Shown piece after piece: positions 12,386 through 22,241 of a stretch of DNA of 64,000 nt. A model generated the notes under the pieces. That model did no database searches. It saw nothing but the letters and a program-made list of their open reading frames with translations, and was not told where the DNA came from. The translations under genes were made by a program, and so were the position numbers. Source of the DNA: Lineus longissimus. Its lineage: Eukaryota; Nemertea; Pilidiophora; Heteronemertea; Lineidae. Within the stretch, counting starts at the first letter, position 1, and every line of letters begins with the position of its first letter. The stretch is from the NCBI RefSeq assembly GCF_910592395.1, contig NC_088312.1, forward strand, positions 7,502,001 through 7,566,000, given 5' to 3'.

Positions 12386-13954
12386 TCACTTGCATATATT
12401 TGGCTGCTGGATGATGTAAACTTCTTGTAGGGGTTTAACAAAGTGGTGATCCTCTATCTTACAACTCGGGCATGGCAATGCATGGCTATACTCGCTGTAG
12501 AATTGTAGCCCACATATAATAATCGGTATCTGACAATGCTTGCAGCTTAGACGCTTCTGACAACATGGAGTTGCAGCAAATATATCGTAAGAATACATGG
12601 TACCGAGCAGCAATGTGCTTCCATCCCAACGCCTTCCACATGCTCCACAACGCAGGATTACACCCCCTTCCAAACATCGCATACAGACAGCCTGCAAGTA
12701 TTGGGTCTTGCCATCCATTTGGACACGGTATGCACTCGTCTGGTCATACATGACTGGAGACAGGAAGAAGGTGCCATCGATCAAAGGGTATCGGTCGAAG
12801 ACGGACATCCTAGTTTTGCATAGGAGACAAGAGATGTTGGTTGCCTTGTAAGAGCTGAGGTGTGACAGAATGAAGCTGCGGGTATCATCGTTACCATGCG
12901 GGCCATCATCTTCCATCTTGATGTGGTAAGGGTTCTGCTTGTGGCGCGGCAAGATGCTGAATGACATGAAGTCTGGTCGACGCTTGAAGATATTCCCAGC
13001 AGCAGCCTGCGAGGCATCAGCAAAGAAATCAAACTTTGACTTCTTGGAACCACCCACGTTTGGAGTACAAGGTGTAGATGGAGGAGTCACTGTTGCTGGA
13101 GAACCCAACGAGTTTGGGGGACTGGACCCAGTGCTTGTCAGACTAAGATGGCGAACTCTCTGATGTGGTTGAACATTGGAAGGAGTTGCATGAGTTGGGG
13201 GCAAGGGACCAGACATGTGACGCTTGACATTCGGGTGGACACCAATGCCGTTCGTGTTAATATTATTAATCATGACAGCCATGATTCCGCCGCCATTGGC
13301 ATTACCACTACCATTACCATTAGCATGGTGGGTTTTCTCATGCTTACCAGTGTTTATAACCGGCATGGGCTTGTCATTGGTCGACTTCTTCTTATTGCGA
13401 CGTTTTGTATTCGCCTTCGGGATGTAATCCAAATCCTTCCTCAGATGACCGCGACCACACTTACAGTCACAAGCCTTAAACGCCAGATCGTATCCTTTCT
13501 TGGTCCACAGATTCTGCAAGCGCTGCTTCTCAGACCAACTCCGGGCACGACCACAGGAACGAAGATAAGCCAAGACGACATCTTCCCACATATCGAAACA
13601 CTCCTTATGCATCCAGTCACTCTGATCACATTGTTCATTGTTGCAAATCACTCGGACCGCATCATGAGGATCATTGACAGTTATCATCTCACAAACTTCA
13701 CATCCTGTAGGTAAACAGCATTTCACCATACTACCCTGGCCCTGCTGACCCTGAGGGTCTCTATTCTCAATGTCCCTTTGCGCCCCTCGCACATGGTCAT
13801 TTTCTCGCACGTGCCGTTGTTGCCCTTCAGCACCCGCACCATTGGCATGTGGCTCAGTAGACTGCTGATTCTTGCTTTCGTCGTTCTCCTCCCCACTTCC
13901 CCTTCGCTTACCGTTTGACACAGGCGCTTGTTTTTTGTGGCGATGGTTCGGCAT
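12386..13954 (-). CDS. HECA: Headcase protein homolog
   Basis: This encodes a 522-residue headcase family protein in one uninterrupted exon. Fly headcase restrains growth of imaginal cells and works with Unkempt in mTOR-linked growth control; human HECA is a cell-cycle regulator. The start is the ATG at 13,954-13,952, giving MPNHRHKKQ, which resembles the vertebrate MPN start and has A at -3. The frame is open upstream only to a GTG. Residues about 76-175 are the conserved Cys-rich N-terminal domain, with CNNEQC at 104-109, WMHKECF at 114-120, GRARSW at 135-140, LWTKKGYDLAF at 149-159 and CDCKCGRGHL at 162-171. Residues about 180-325 are a variable Asn, Gly, Ser and Pro linker. Residues about 331-515 are the conserved C-terminal region, with FSILPRHK at 332-339, KMEDD at 346-350, LIDGTFFLSP at 391-400, RWDGS at 442-446, GTMYSYDI at 451-458 and HFVKP at 504-508. 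Repeated Cys pairs suggest zinc binding. The length matches human HECA (about 540 residues). SMPD2 lies upstream on the same strand. Confidence 0.96.
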   Translation of the reverse strand: MPNHRHKKQAPVSNGKRRGSGEENDESKNQQSTEPHANGAGAEGQQRHVRENDHVRGAQRDIENRDPQGQQGQGSMVKCCLPTGCEVCEMITVNDPHDAVRVICNNEQCDQSDWMHKECFDMWEDVVLAYLRSCGRARSWSEKQRLQNLWTKKGYDLAFKACDCKCGRGHLRKDLDYIPKANTKRRNKKKSTNDKPMPVINTGKHEKTHHANGNGSGNANGGGIMAVMINNINTNGIGVHPNVKRHMSGPLPPTHATPSNVQPHQRVRHLSLTSTGSSPPNSLGSPATVTPPSTPCTPNVGGSKKSKFDFFADASQAAAGNIFKRRPDFMSFSILPRHKQNPYHIKMEDDGPHGNDDTRSFILSHLSSYKATNISCLLCKTRMSVFDRYPLIDGTFFLSPVMYDQTSAYRVQMDGKTQYLQAVCMRCLEGGVILRCGACGRRWDGSTLLLGTMYSYDIFAATPCCQKRLSCKHCQIPIIICGLQFYSEYSHALPCPSCKIEDHHFVKPLQEVYIIQQPNICK

Positions 13955-14115
13955 GATTCCTACGATATCCAGGAATGTACCAGTAGAAATGATAGCCTCT
14001 AAAATCGAAAGGACCGACGAAAAACAGCGATTATCCTTCGTGCTACTGTACCGACAACTCCATCTGTTCGTGTTTTCAAACACTGCTCTATTTTGTTTTC
14101 CTCAATAGAGGCGTT

Positions 14116-14121
14116 CACGTG
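14116..14121. promoter_or_regulatory. CACGTG E-box upstream of HECA
   Basis: A perfect CACGTG palindrome lies 162 bases upstream of the HECA start codon. Two more lie at 14,254-14,259 and 14,637-14,642. CACGTG is the core site of Myc/Max, USF and MITF/TFEB type factors. Use here is an inference from position and repetition. Confidence 0.4.
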
Positions 14122-14144
14122 CCTGGGAAGGTCACCTTCTTCAG

Positions 14145-14149
14145 CCAAT
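14145..14149 (-). promoter_or_regulatory. Inverted CCAAT box
   Basis: CCAAT on the plus strand (ATTGG relative to HECA) lies about 190 bases upstream of the HECA ATG, next to the proximal CACGTG box. NF-Y sites of this type are common in TATA-less promoters. The transcription start is unknown. Confidence 0.35.
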
Positions 14150-14253
14150 AAGCGTATAGCTATCTCGACTGCAGGGCCTCATATCTGTGTATTGACATGC
14201 AGTTATTGAATAACCCCTGTATCGAGGATAGAAGTGTTTACTAATAAAGATAT

Positions 14254-14259
14254 CACGTG
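14254..14259. promoter_or_regulatory. Second CACGTG E-box
   Basis: A perfect CACGTG lies 300 bases upstream of the HECA start codon. It forms a set with the boxes at 14,116 and 14,637. Confidence 0.3.
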
Positions 14260-14299
14260 GTTCCCGCAGCATGGTTATCGTCTGCCATGAATGAATGGA

Positions 14300-15767
14300 C
14301 AGGATATAAACAAATTTCAGAAATGATTGTACTACAGCGTAATCTGGGAGTAATCATGATAATAGTCCTTGCGGCCCTAGTAATTTGGCGGTTTTTCGAA
14401 AGCCGAGCAATGTTTTAGACCAGTAAAGTCTGAAGGGAACAGGCTTCCAGACCAAACCCGGATGTTTTGCAGACGAGTGAACCATACTCGACATAAACAA
14501 TATGACTCTATACTAATTTACTGTTCTCACATCCTGAGAGTCAATAGACGTTTTTTACTCCATCATCATATACAAAATATCGACAGGTGGGAGTATAACC
14601 AATGCTTAGTACAGGATGTTATTCTTAATGTCGTAACACGTGAATTACACGACACATGCGTATCATCTCAGTCCCTCCCCAAAAACCGTCAATCCTTGAA
14701 AATCGTGGTTAATAGCGAACATTTACCCCCGATTTCCTCAGGATGGGTCCTAACATGGCTCTATAGAGACCCAAGGCCTTATAATAAGTAGTCTTATTGA
14801 GAGGTGGGGCAATTGAAAACCACAATGGCCAGGGTGTATCGAAGGCTGTAGCTCAACTATCAAGAGAACATTCTCCAAGCGTCGTCAATGGTGATCATCG
14901 TTGCCAAGCCTGTTTCACTCTACCTGAATTTCAGCGGGTGCATGTAAAATTCGACAGACGGCCCGAAGACCGGGAGATTGCAGGCTAAAGCTACAACATC
15001 GCCATCTGATGATTTTATGACTAACTATCCGTCTTGGTATTTTCCAGCAATGGGCGCCGAAAAAATGTGGTGAAGAATATGAGTGGACAACTGCTTTTTA
15101 TCCTCCAACTTCTTTACTTGAATCAGCATGAAGGTCCGGTCACAGCCAACCTGCAGTATGAGCATTATGGACAATACAGATCTGGAGATGTTTTATCCTT
15201 CAAGAACAAAGCAGAGACAAAGTCACAACCAAGACTAGGGTAAGCCCTTGAAGCTAGTACATCTGCATTGAGGTCGCAGCCAACTTGCTGGAGATGTTTA
15301 GACAGAGACAAATATCCACCGCAGTTTGAATCTTTTAAAACGGATTAGCAAAATCAGAGCCACAAGTAGATCAGTCCTTGAGAACTTAAGACAAGAGGTC
15401 AAAACAACTTGTTCAACACCTTCAAATAAGTGAGGACATGAAAACATGTCACATCCAATTTCCAACACGGCTGGGTTGTCACAACCAGCCAGTGGAACAC
15501 TTTTACATGGTCTTCGGCGAAATATCATACATTTTGACACACAGGTTAATTTTTTACACACACACACATTTCTACACCTACGTAAATGTTGACTGAAGGA
15601 CATTCGCAAAAAAGATTCACGTTTTTAATTTTAAAACAAAACAATAAATACAATTCTACTAAAGATAACGTAGTTTTGTCCAAGCACTTTACCAATGGCA
15701 TCAACATATAAAGCACCATTAATAGAAAAACGCCCTAAACCTAAATATATAATACAGAGTCTCGACA
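14300..15767. other. Intergenic region between SMPD2 and HECA
   Basis: This region separates the SMPD2 3' end from the HECA promoter area. It contains the third CACGTG at 14,637-14,642. It also contains a weak imperfect direct repeat in which the words GGTCRCAGCCAAC, CTGGAGATGTTT and CAGAGACAAA recur in order at about 15,137-15,222 and 15,271-15,310. I see no gene. Confidence 0.45.
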
Positions 15768-15773
15768 TTTATT
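15768..15773 (-). terminator. Candidate SMPD2 polyadenylation signal
   Basis: AATAAA on the minus strand lies about 260 bases after the SMPD2 stop codon. It is the first canonical hexamer downstream, so the 3' UTR would be about 280 bases long. Confidence 0.5.
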
Positions 15774-15806
15774 TTTTAGAATTAATTCAATCCAGCCTTT
15801 TCAAGG

Positions 15807-15891
15807 CATCTAGACCCTCAAGCCTTGGATCAACTCTGCCGACCCGGACTCTGTTACACCACTGAGGGGAGGTAACTGATGGTTCAGAATG
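15807..15891 (-). repeat. 3' UTR block shared with 8,470-8,562
   Basis: In the sense direction of SMPD2 this segment reads CATTCTGAACCATCAG, a variable middle, then GAGTCCGGGTCGGCAGAG and about 27 further similar bases. It matches the block at 8,470-8,562 in inverted orientation. It lies between the stop codon and the polyadenylation hexamer, so it would be transcribed. Confidence 0.6.
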
Positions 15892-16032
15892 TTTCAAGGT
15901 GGTCTTGGTTGGCAATACGTTCTCTACTGCTGGAGTAACCAGCCAGTATTTTGATTTTTGTCATCCAAATGAAATAACTACTGTACTTGGGATATGTAAC
16001 TGCAGCTAATACCAGACTGACATAGCATTGCC

Positions 16033-16385
16033 TCAATGCCGGGCTTCCCGCTCTGCCTTGGTGGCATTCCGTAGATTGATTATATCCTTGCGCGCATTCT
16101 GTAGTCCAGCTCCCTCTGCTGTTTTGTAGACCACACCCATCCAGATGCCGAAGCATATCAATACACTCAGGATGCATTGTAACAAGGTGTAAAGACAGCT
16201 CAGTTCAAATATTGGATTGGTCCATCCGAAAAAAATGAAGAGGAGGAGACAGACCACCACATATCCAAGGTAGAGCATCTTTTCAAAGTCAACACGAGTT
16301 AATCCTTGTTGCAAGATCCCCAGTGCATCGTTGAGTGCTCCGTCTCGCTCTTCAATGTCCTTGATTTCCAAGACGGGTCCCATGG
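16033..16385 (-). CDS. SMPD2: SMPD2 exon 8 (terminal)
   Basis: The acceptor TTTCTTTCAG is followed by 353 bases ending in TGA at 16,035-16,033. The exon encodes residues 288-404: a short acidic helix, two hydrophobic segments forming the membrane anchor, and a basic tail ending KAEREARH. Confidence 0.94.
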
Positions 16386-19328
16386 CTGAAAGAAAAGAAC
16401 GGCAGATGATATTTGAAACATGCAGAATGATACATGCAAGCTCCCAAAAACAGGTAAGGTAGGCACTGCACATGTAAGTATATCAGAGCACAGCACAGTG
16501 ATGAAATTGTAGAGCATGTGACTCCCAGTTCACTTGCTGTCAGTGGTTCAAACTCAGATGATTGAATAACTGTGAAAATGTCTACAATGTATTTCAATCT
16601 TACCAGTGATATTTCTCCTAAGAGTGAAGACAGCCGCCACGCCTTCATGGTCAGAATATGGAAACGTCTGGTCTGGTATCTTGCCCATCGTTACAGAACA
16701 ATCCAGACACTCGATGCTACAACCTGGAGGAAAATAACACACTTGAACATCTTCAGATACAAGCTCTTTCAGGGCCACCACTAGCCAAAGCCAGCAGCAC
16801 ATAAAGCACCGGGTATGTTTGAAGATACAGATTCAGATACTGTAAGAGAAACTGACTGTCCAAGTTTGGCCAATTGCTGGGGCAATTCAACTTTGAGAAC
16901 TTTGAATCAGCACCGTGATCGGCAGACGTTTAAATCGCATTTCCAGCTTCCGATACCGATTCAAAGTCCTCATAAGAGTATGCACTAACACTTCGTTTTA
17001 TTATCAATGACTTGAAGTTTCCCTACCTTGGTTATTCTTGTACATTATGTAATCAATTCTCTCACCATGCGGGAAGTTTTTCAACCAATAAGCTGAATGG
17101 AATAGATTAGAGGGTAAGTCACTTGTGTTACCAGTCTCTGGGTTCGATGGCTTGACTTTCTGAAATTGAAATTTGCATAGTATAGATATGTGGAGCACAT
17201 TATATCATTTTGTTTGCAGCGTGGCAGTGTCTCAATTTTCAACGCTAAGTTTGACCTCTGGTTTGGTACTGCCTTGGCCTTCATACCAGAGTTGCAAGTG
17301 ATTTAAGTACTTCTCTGGTCGAGTCAGGAATACAGAAAACAATTCTTTATCTTTCAGATCAACCAATGTCTAATCAACAGATGATATTGAAAACTGACTA
17401 GTGTGACCAAGAACTGGCCATTTCCCATTGGCCAATGCCACGAGGCCATGCCAATTTGAAGGAGACAAATTTTTCTCAGTCAAGGAAGGTAAACGTAGGA
17501 TAAAACAACACATTCTAGATCCTTTCTAAATTCCTCATACTGACCTGATCAAGCCAAGCATCCTTCAGCAGAGAATTCTTTCTTATGACACTATATGCCA
17601 CACTGTCAGGACGGGCATTAAAATCTCCAGCCGCAATCACCATATCACATGAATCGCTAGTTGTCTTAATAAACTGACTCATCTCAAATGCCTGGGAAAC
17701 TCGGCAAGCCAGATACTCGTCATTTACTACTCTGTATTGGGCATGCATCTGGAACATGGTCAAATGAAGAAACCAAAATAACCATGTCAAAATGGGAGAA
17801 TATTTATCAGTGCAGCATTATTCAGTTATTTTTGCCAATTCCTCACCAGTAGCCTGTAAGTACTGGTACCTGCACTGTGCACTCACATGTATATAACAAG
17901 CATCATCATCAACTTTTCTTCTGTCCCTCTCTAAGTTATCAAGTCTTAGCAAGTCGACCAAGAAGTAGTAACCATTTTTTAGTCTTTATCAAAACCGCTC
18001 TCTCATAGCGATGCCCGTTTTAAGCCTGGTAACGGCATTGATACTAAACTAGAAATGTGACATGAACCTTGCCATTAGTACCGGTAGTTAAAGTGGAATG
18101 GCCTCAACTTACATGTGTGGCATACACATTGATCCTGAATCCCTTGACATCAATCTTGGCAAGCCCACAACCTTTCCCCCCAAACCAGTCACCGTGGTAG
18201 AACCTGTGAGCAAACCCGTTGACCTGATAACGATGAAGGAATGTTTCGAGGATCGGATACTTTGAGAAGAGACACACTCCAGTACCAATCATGTTACTGA
18301 AAGAAGAACATTGTTTTAAATGCCGAAGAACTTGGCGTACATCTTGAAAAGCGCTTATAGATTTCTCATTTGATCTTTATCATACCTTTTCCTAAATAAT
18401 ACTTTGGTAACTGGAACTTGCAATTTTGTTGAATAGTATTATGATATGTGTTGGCTCTGTACTGAGTCTTTATGGACACTGTGGCACTGATAAAATTCAT
18501 CAAATTTAGATGCCTCTTACCCTTACCTATGAAAATAATGGGTATAGGGCATCACACTCGTGATCTTCTTACACAATTTGTCATAATCACTCTGGCACCA
18601 GATCTGAAACAAGAAAGGTTGGATATTTATCACATGTTAAACAAACTTGCTATCTGAGTATGTTTAAGAAATGTCGGTACAAAACAGTTAAGTATGTACA
18701 GTTAATTACATGTATTTAACCAGTATTGCAAATAAAGTGGAACCCTTCAACAGACACCGCTGTTTGCAGGACAACAGCAATTGCAACTTCTACACAATTT
18801 GTTTAACAAAACATGCTTTGAAATAATTGTTGAAACATCATCTATTCGTTCTCAATCTCATCTACCAACCTCTTGCAAGGTCACAATATCATATTCTCCC
18901 TTAGCAACTTCAGCTCCTATAGCAGCTATCCTCTCATGGCGGTACTGGCAGGCAAACGGTGTGTGCACACCCCTGGAAGAGAAACGGGAAAGAAGAATAT
19001 GATCAAGAACATGAGAATGTAATCAGAGAGCAAGACATGTAGACAACAATTGGTGGGAGAAGAAAATGCACAATGAGATAGGAATCGATGAAATCATGCA
19101 TATGGCTATTGTGACTTGTCCGTAACTCCAAACAATGGGTAAATGAAAGCGTGAACCGATAAAAATTTAAAATGTGAAATGTTTTTGAGATACCCTGTAG
19201 GCCTATTTACATGGTCCGAAACTAGAAATGTCGTATGTGTAATCGAAACGTTGGCTAAATCACACGTTCCGATTATATATTACTCACCATGAATTCAAAG
19301 TTAACACATTTAGTGTTAGGCCCGTCAT
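16033..19328 (-). CDS. SMPD2: Neutral sphingomyelinase 1 (SMPD2), eight exons
   Basis: This gene hydrolyses sphingomyelin to ceramide and phosphocholine (lyso-PAF is also a substrate) at ER and nuclear membranes, using Mg2+. I joined eight exons with GT-AG borders and consistent phases into a protein of about 404 residues; human SMPD2 has 423. The N-terminal part is a DNase I-like phosphodiesterase fold. It starts MTGLTLNVLTLNSWG, and LQEIW places the metal-binding Glu at residue 48. It also has HGDWFGGKG at 108-116, THMHAQYR with His135, GDFNARP at 176-182, ERIDYIMYK at 236-244 and SDHE with catalytic-type His273. These correspond to human Glu49, His136 and His272. Two hydrophobic helices (about 324-342 and 349-373) are the family's C-terminal membrane anchor. 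All key residues are present, so the gene looks intact. HECA lies about 2.1 kb downstream on the same strand. Confidence 0.95.
16604..16723 (-). CDS. SMPD2: SMPD2 exon 7
   Basis: 120 bases with acceptor TTTTCCTCCAG and donor GTAAGA encode residues 248-287. This includes the YSDHEGVAAVF motif with catalytic-type His273. Confidence 0.95.
17027..17159 (-). CDS. SMPD2: SMPD2 exon 6
   Basis: 133 bases encode residues 204-247 plus one base. The acceptor is AATTTCAG and the donor GTAGGG. The exon contains the conserved GERIDYIMYK strand of the phosphodiesterase fold. Confidence 0.95.
17545..17748 (-). CDS. SMPD2: SMPD2 exon 5
   Basis: 204 bases, exactly 68 codons in phase 0, encode MHAQYR through GDFNARP (Asp177 and Asn179 are the conserved pair) to KDAWLDQ. 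The acceptor is GTTCCAG and the donor GTCAGT. Confidence 0.95.
18113..18296 (-). CDS. SMPD2: SMPD2 exon 4
   Basis: The acceptor TCTTTCAG is followed by 184 bases encoding residues 74-135. This includes GVCLFSKYPI, the HGDWFGGKG loop and the end of the VYATH motif. The donor GTAAGT is a perfect consensus. Confidence 0.95.
18527..18603 (-). CDS. SMPD2: SMPD2 exon 3
   Basis: The acceptor CTTGTTTCAG is followed by 77 bases encoding IWCQSDYDKL to PYTHYFH, then a GTAAGG donor. It restores the family motif LQE-[IV]-W across the intron. Confidence 0.93.
18870..18972 (-). CDS. SMPD2: SMPD2 exon 2
   Basis: The acceptor CTCTTCCAG precedes 103 bases. The first base completes Trp14, then 34 codons run from GVHTPF to DIVTLQE, ending with metal-ligand Glu48. 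The donor is GTTGGT, weaker than the others in the gene. Confidence 0.93.
19288..19328 (-). CDS. SMPD2: SMPD2 exon 1 (coding part)
   Basis: ATG at 19,328-19,326, then 12 more codons and two bases of a Trp codon, followed by a consensus donor GTGAGTA. It encodes MTGLTLNVLTLNS, matching the conserved start of the phosphodiesterase domain. It is too short to appear as an ordinary ORF and was found by extending the homology upstream of exon 2. Confidence 0.88.
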
Positions 19329-19330
19329 GC

Positions 19331-19337
19331 TGACGTC
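19331..19337 (+). promoter_or_regulatory. CRE-like TGACGTC upstream of SMPD2
   Basis: TGACGTC lies two bases upstream of the SMPD2 ATG, so it is probably within the 5' UTR or core promoter. It is one base short of the palindromic CREB/ATF site, and a function is only a possibility. Confidence 0.2.
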
Positions 19338-19339
19338 GG

Positions 19340-22160
19340 TAACTTTGGTCGATAAAAGGGATAAAGTTATATAATTAGCTAAAAAAACCACTAAAATTCG
19401 AGAAATGGCACTTTGTTGTGGGCGTCGTTGCTTATTTCTACTCTGGCCGTAAGGATCCAATCGTCAGCGTTGTCTTCGGCACACTGTTTAGTTCCTAGCT
19501 TTGCCGTTGGCGCTGTAAAATCTTTGAAATGCCAGATATCCAACCAGCACTGGTGCCCGCGCGCAGGCACAGTCCCAGCAACCTATGACCCGGCGCTAGT
19601 CATGACCTTGTGTGAAAGTTAAAGTGACTTCTCAAAAATCATGTTTGGGGAAGCCCACGGGCCAACTGGAAGCTATTTTTGTTGGAAAAACCAACACATA
19701 TCTCCGGTTGTCCCTTTAATGGAATTATTCGGGCCCCTAGCCAGGGGATGTGTCCTTGATCAATAACCACTGACCTTGGACTCGGATATGTCATACTCTG
19801 ACTAACTAAACCTGGATTACTTTATAATTTCATTATTGTCTCCTAAAACAGATTGAAAGAGTGGTCTGGATAATGTCGGCAGGCGAAATTAACCAGCCAA
19901 GGTTAGCCATGGTCAATCAAAATCGTTCAAAACCAAGGCCATACTTTCCAATCGCCCTACCCTATTTGAAGACAACGAAACATAAATAAAAATGCACTTT
20001 TTCCGATAGAAATTAATTTGTAACTGTCGGTTAGGAGACAAGAATCCGTTTATTCTTGTTACATGACTGTGGCAGACGGTAGGCCTGTAGAATTTGTGTG
20101 CCGAAATTCCGAGTTCGAACCCTCCAGGCTACTTGCAGAAATAATTTCTACCTGTTTCCAAAAGTGCGACTCAGTGGTCCTTATCTTCCATTGACTCGTT
20201 GGTAATGAAGACATGCGTGGCCCCTTGGATGTGACCATGCAGGCGATGATGTGGGTATACGGGTGGGATCTGTCATATACAGGTCACGGTCTGTCTTCTG
20301 CTACCCCCCCCCCCTCCGAGCTCTCCCACCTTTAGTTTCGTGCGTCAACCGCAGCTTATGGCGTTCTGTGCGATCAAAATATATGGCGTGTTGCAATTAC
20401 AAAAATCAAAAGCAATTAAAATAATCTGTTTGAAAACAGTCGCGTGACATCAATCACAGCAAGCGGGACATTGATTGGAATTAATGGACTGGAAGTGGAT
20501 CTGCTTTGATGAATTCGTGCAGAGACGTTCTTGTGAGATGCCTCAGCTAACAGTCTCGTTTCTGGTATGTCGTAAGATGAGGACTAAATTCGCCCTCTTC
20601 TGAAATTTATGCACATATACTGGTGTCCCAGTTGATGTTGACTTTATCAAGGTTTTGCTACACAAGCCACAAAAACAAGGTTTAATTGTGCCCGTGAGTG
20701 GCGCTGTAACAGGCCTACGTCCTCTCTTGCGTGTCGGTTGAATCTTCTATCCGTGTGATACTACAAGTGGTGGCGCATGGTGGCAAGCAGGGGAACTACA
20801 TATGTATCCTGGTCAGGTAAATCCTACGCCCAAGCTGTCCCTTTAAAACGGGTTGCGTCTTTTTCGCACATGTAGGTAAATCTATCCCTTATGCTTTAAA
20901 TTCCTGTCAAATTGTATTGACACTTGGAAATTGATGATGTCAGTGTCCATGGAAGATAAAGTTCACTGGTGCCAATATTTAATTTTTATGACTCTCTGGT
21001 TCAAACATGTCATCAGTTTACCATAGCATCAGTTTTCCGGTGGGATGACACCACAGAGAATGAGATCTATTATTGTTTGTCATCATTGTATCCTAAGTTC
21101 CACTTACTAAACAACATCCTAATTGTATCAGTCTGGTGCAGATTGATAGAAACCAGTATTTTTAAACTATAAATCAATCCCCAAGGATGCCTATAAAGCG
21201 GCCTGCATGCCCTTGGAGAATTCTGTGTTGATGCTTTTAAGCCGGTGTTGAAGTAGAAAATGTCCCCTTTGGAAAAACTGTCCGGCCCTATTGTATTCTG
21301 ACGGATAATGGCACATGCATATAGTTAGTATAAAGGCCATGACCGTAGAGAGATTAAAGCGTGTAATAGAATCATTTGTTCCCCTGAAATTTTATCACAT
21401 TTACAGGACATTTAAAACTTCTACACCGGTTTAGCTACGTTTGTCATACTACACGCTTCGGCCGGCTTGACTGCGTTGACACAAACTATATATCAATGAT
21501 AGCCAACAGAAAATAAAATCCATGTAGCCAACATGTACTCTTGACTGTGTTCGTGCATCCTCACTTTATAATGGATGGGATATACATGAATGCCAAGCAA
21601 ATTGGTAAAAGGCAGTCCAAGGTCACCATCATTTCGGAAGACAAATTACGCTATTTTGTTTTGATCGTTGAGATGTCTCGATATATATATTTAGTACGTT
21701 TTCTCTATCCCAGTGGATTAAAAAAATGGGGTTTACCTTATGAAAATACGTGTTTACCTCGAAAAGAAATACAAAAGAAGCGGGCAAAAGACTATGGGTG
21801 GGGGGCCACACATAGCTTGAATTTATGGCAAATTGTATTCCATTATCTATGCTTACCCCTCAAACGTTGTTATAAGATGTCTTTGTTTATTTGTGTTTTA
21901 AAGGTAAGCTAATACGAAACCTTCATCCTTCATATACCATAAAAACATTTCTAAGATATAATAGTTATCAGGTATAGAGTTATATGACTCGCAGTAAGCA
22001 TATTATAGGCCCGAATACTGACAACAGGATTTTAGAGTAGATGTTTGCAATGGAATGGTGATTTAATAAGATAATGTAGTTCTAAGGCAAGTTGCCCGCA
22101 CAACGAGTTCCCTAGGAGGAGTGAAAAACAACTCGGAAGGTCGGCAGCTTTTTGTCATCA
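19340..22160. other. SMPD2 upstream region, no further gene seen
   Basis: This stretch contains the SMPD2 promoter area, an 11-base C-run at 20,304-20,314 and a tRNA-like promoter pair at 20,070-20,125. The 123-codon frame at 21,541-21,912 shows no domain. Confidence 0.4.
20070..20125 (+). mobile_element. Possible tRNA-derived SINE head
   Basis: TGGCAGACGGTAGG at 20,070-20,083 resembles a pol III A box with a one-base gap. GAGTTCGAACCCTCC at 20,111-20,125 closely matches a B box. The spacing is normal, but the flanks do not fold as a cloverleaf, so this would be a SINE remnant and not a tRNA gene. Chance remains likely. Confidence 0.2.
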
Positions 22161-22164
22161 AATG

Positions 22165-22195
22165 CGAAGGAGGAGAAGAAGAAGAAGAAGAAGAA

Positions 22196-22227
<32 letters not shown>

Positions 22228-22241
22228 AGAGAAGAAGAAGA
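22165..22241. repeat. (GAA)n microsatellite
   Basis: About 25 GAA units with a few GGA interruptions. Read on plus it gives a poly-glutamate frame, which is not a gene. Confidence 0.95.

Noticed and set aside
13955-14083. 43-codon N-terminal extension of HECA
   Set aside because: The extended frame starts at GTG, not ATG. The first ATG (13,954) gives the conserved MPN start in good context.
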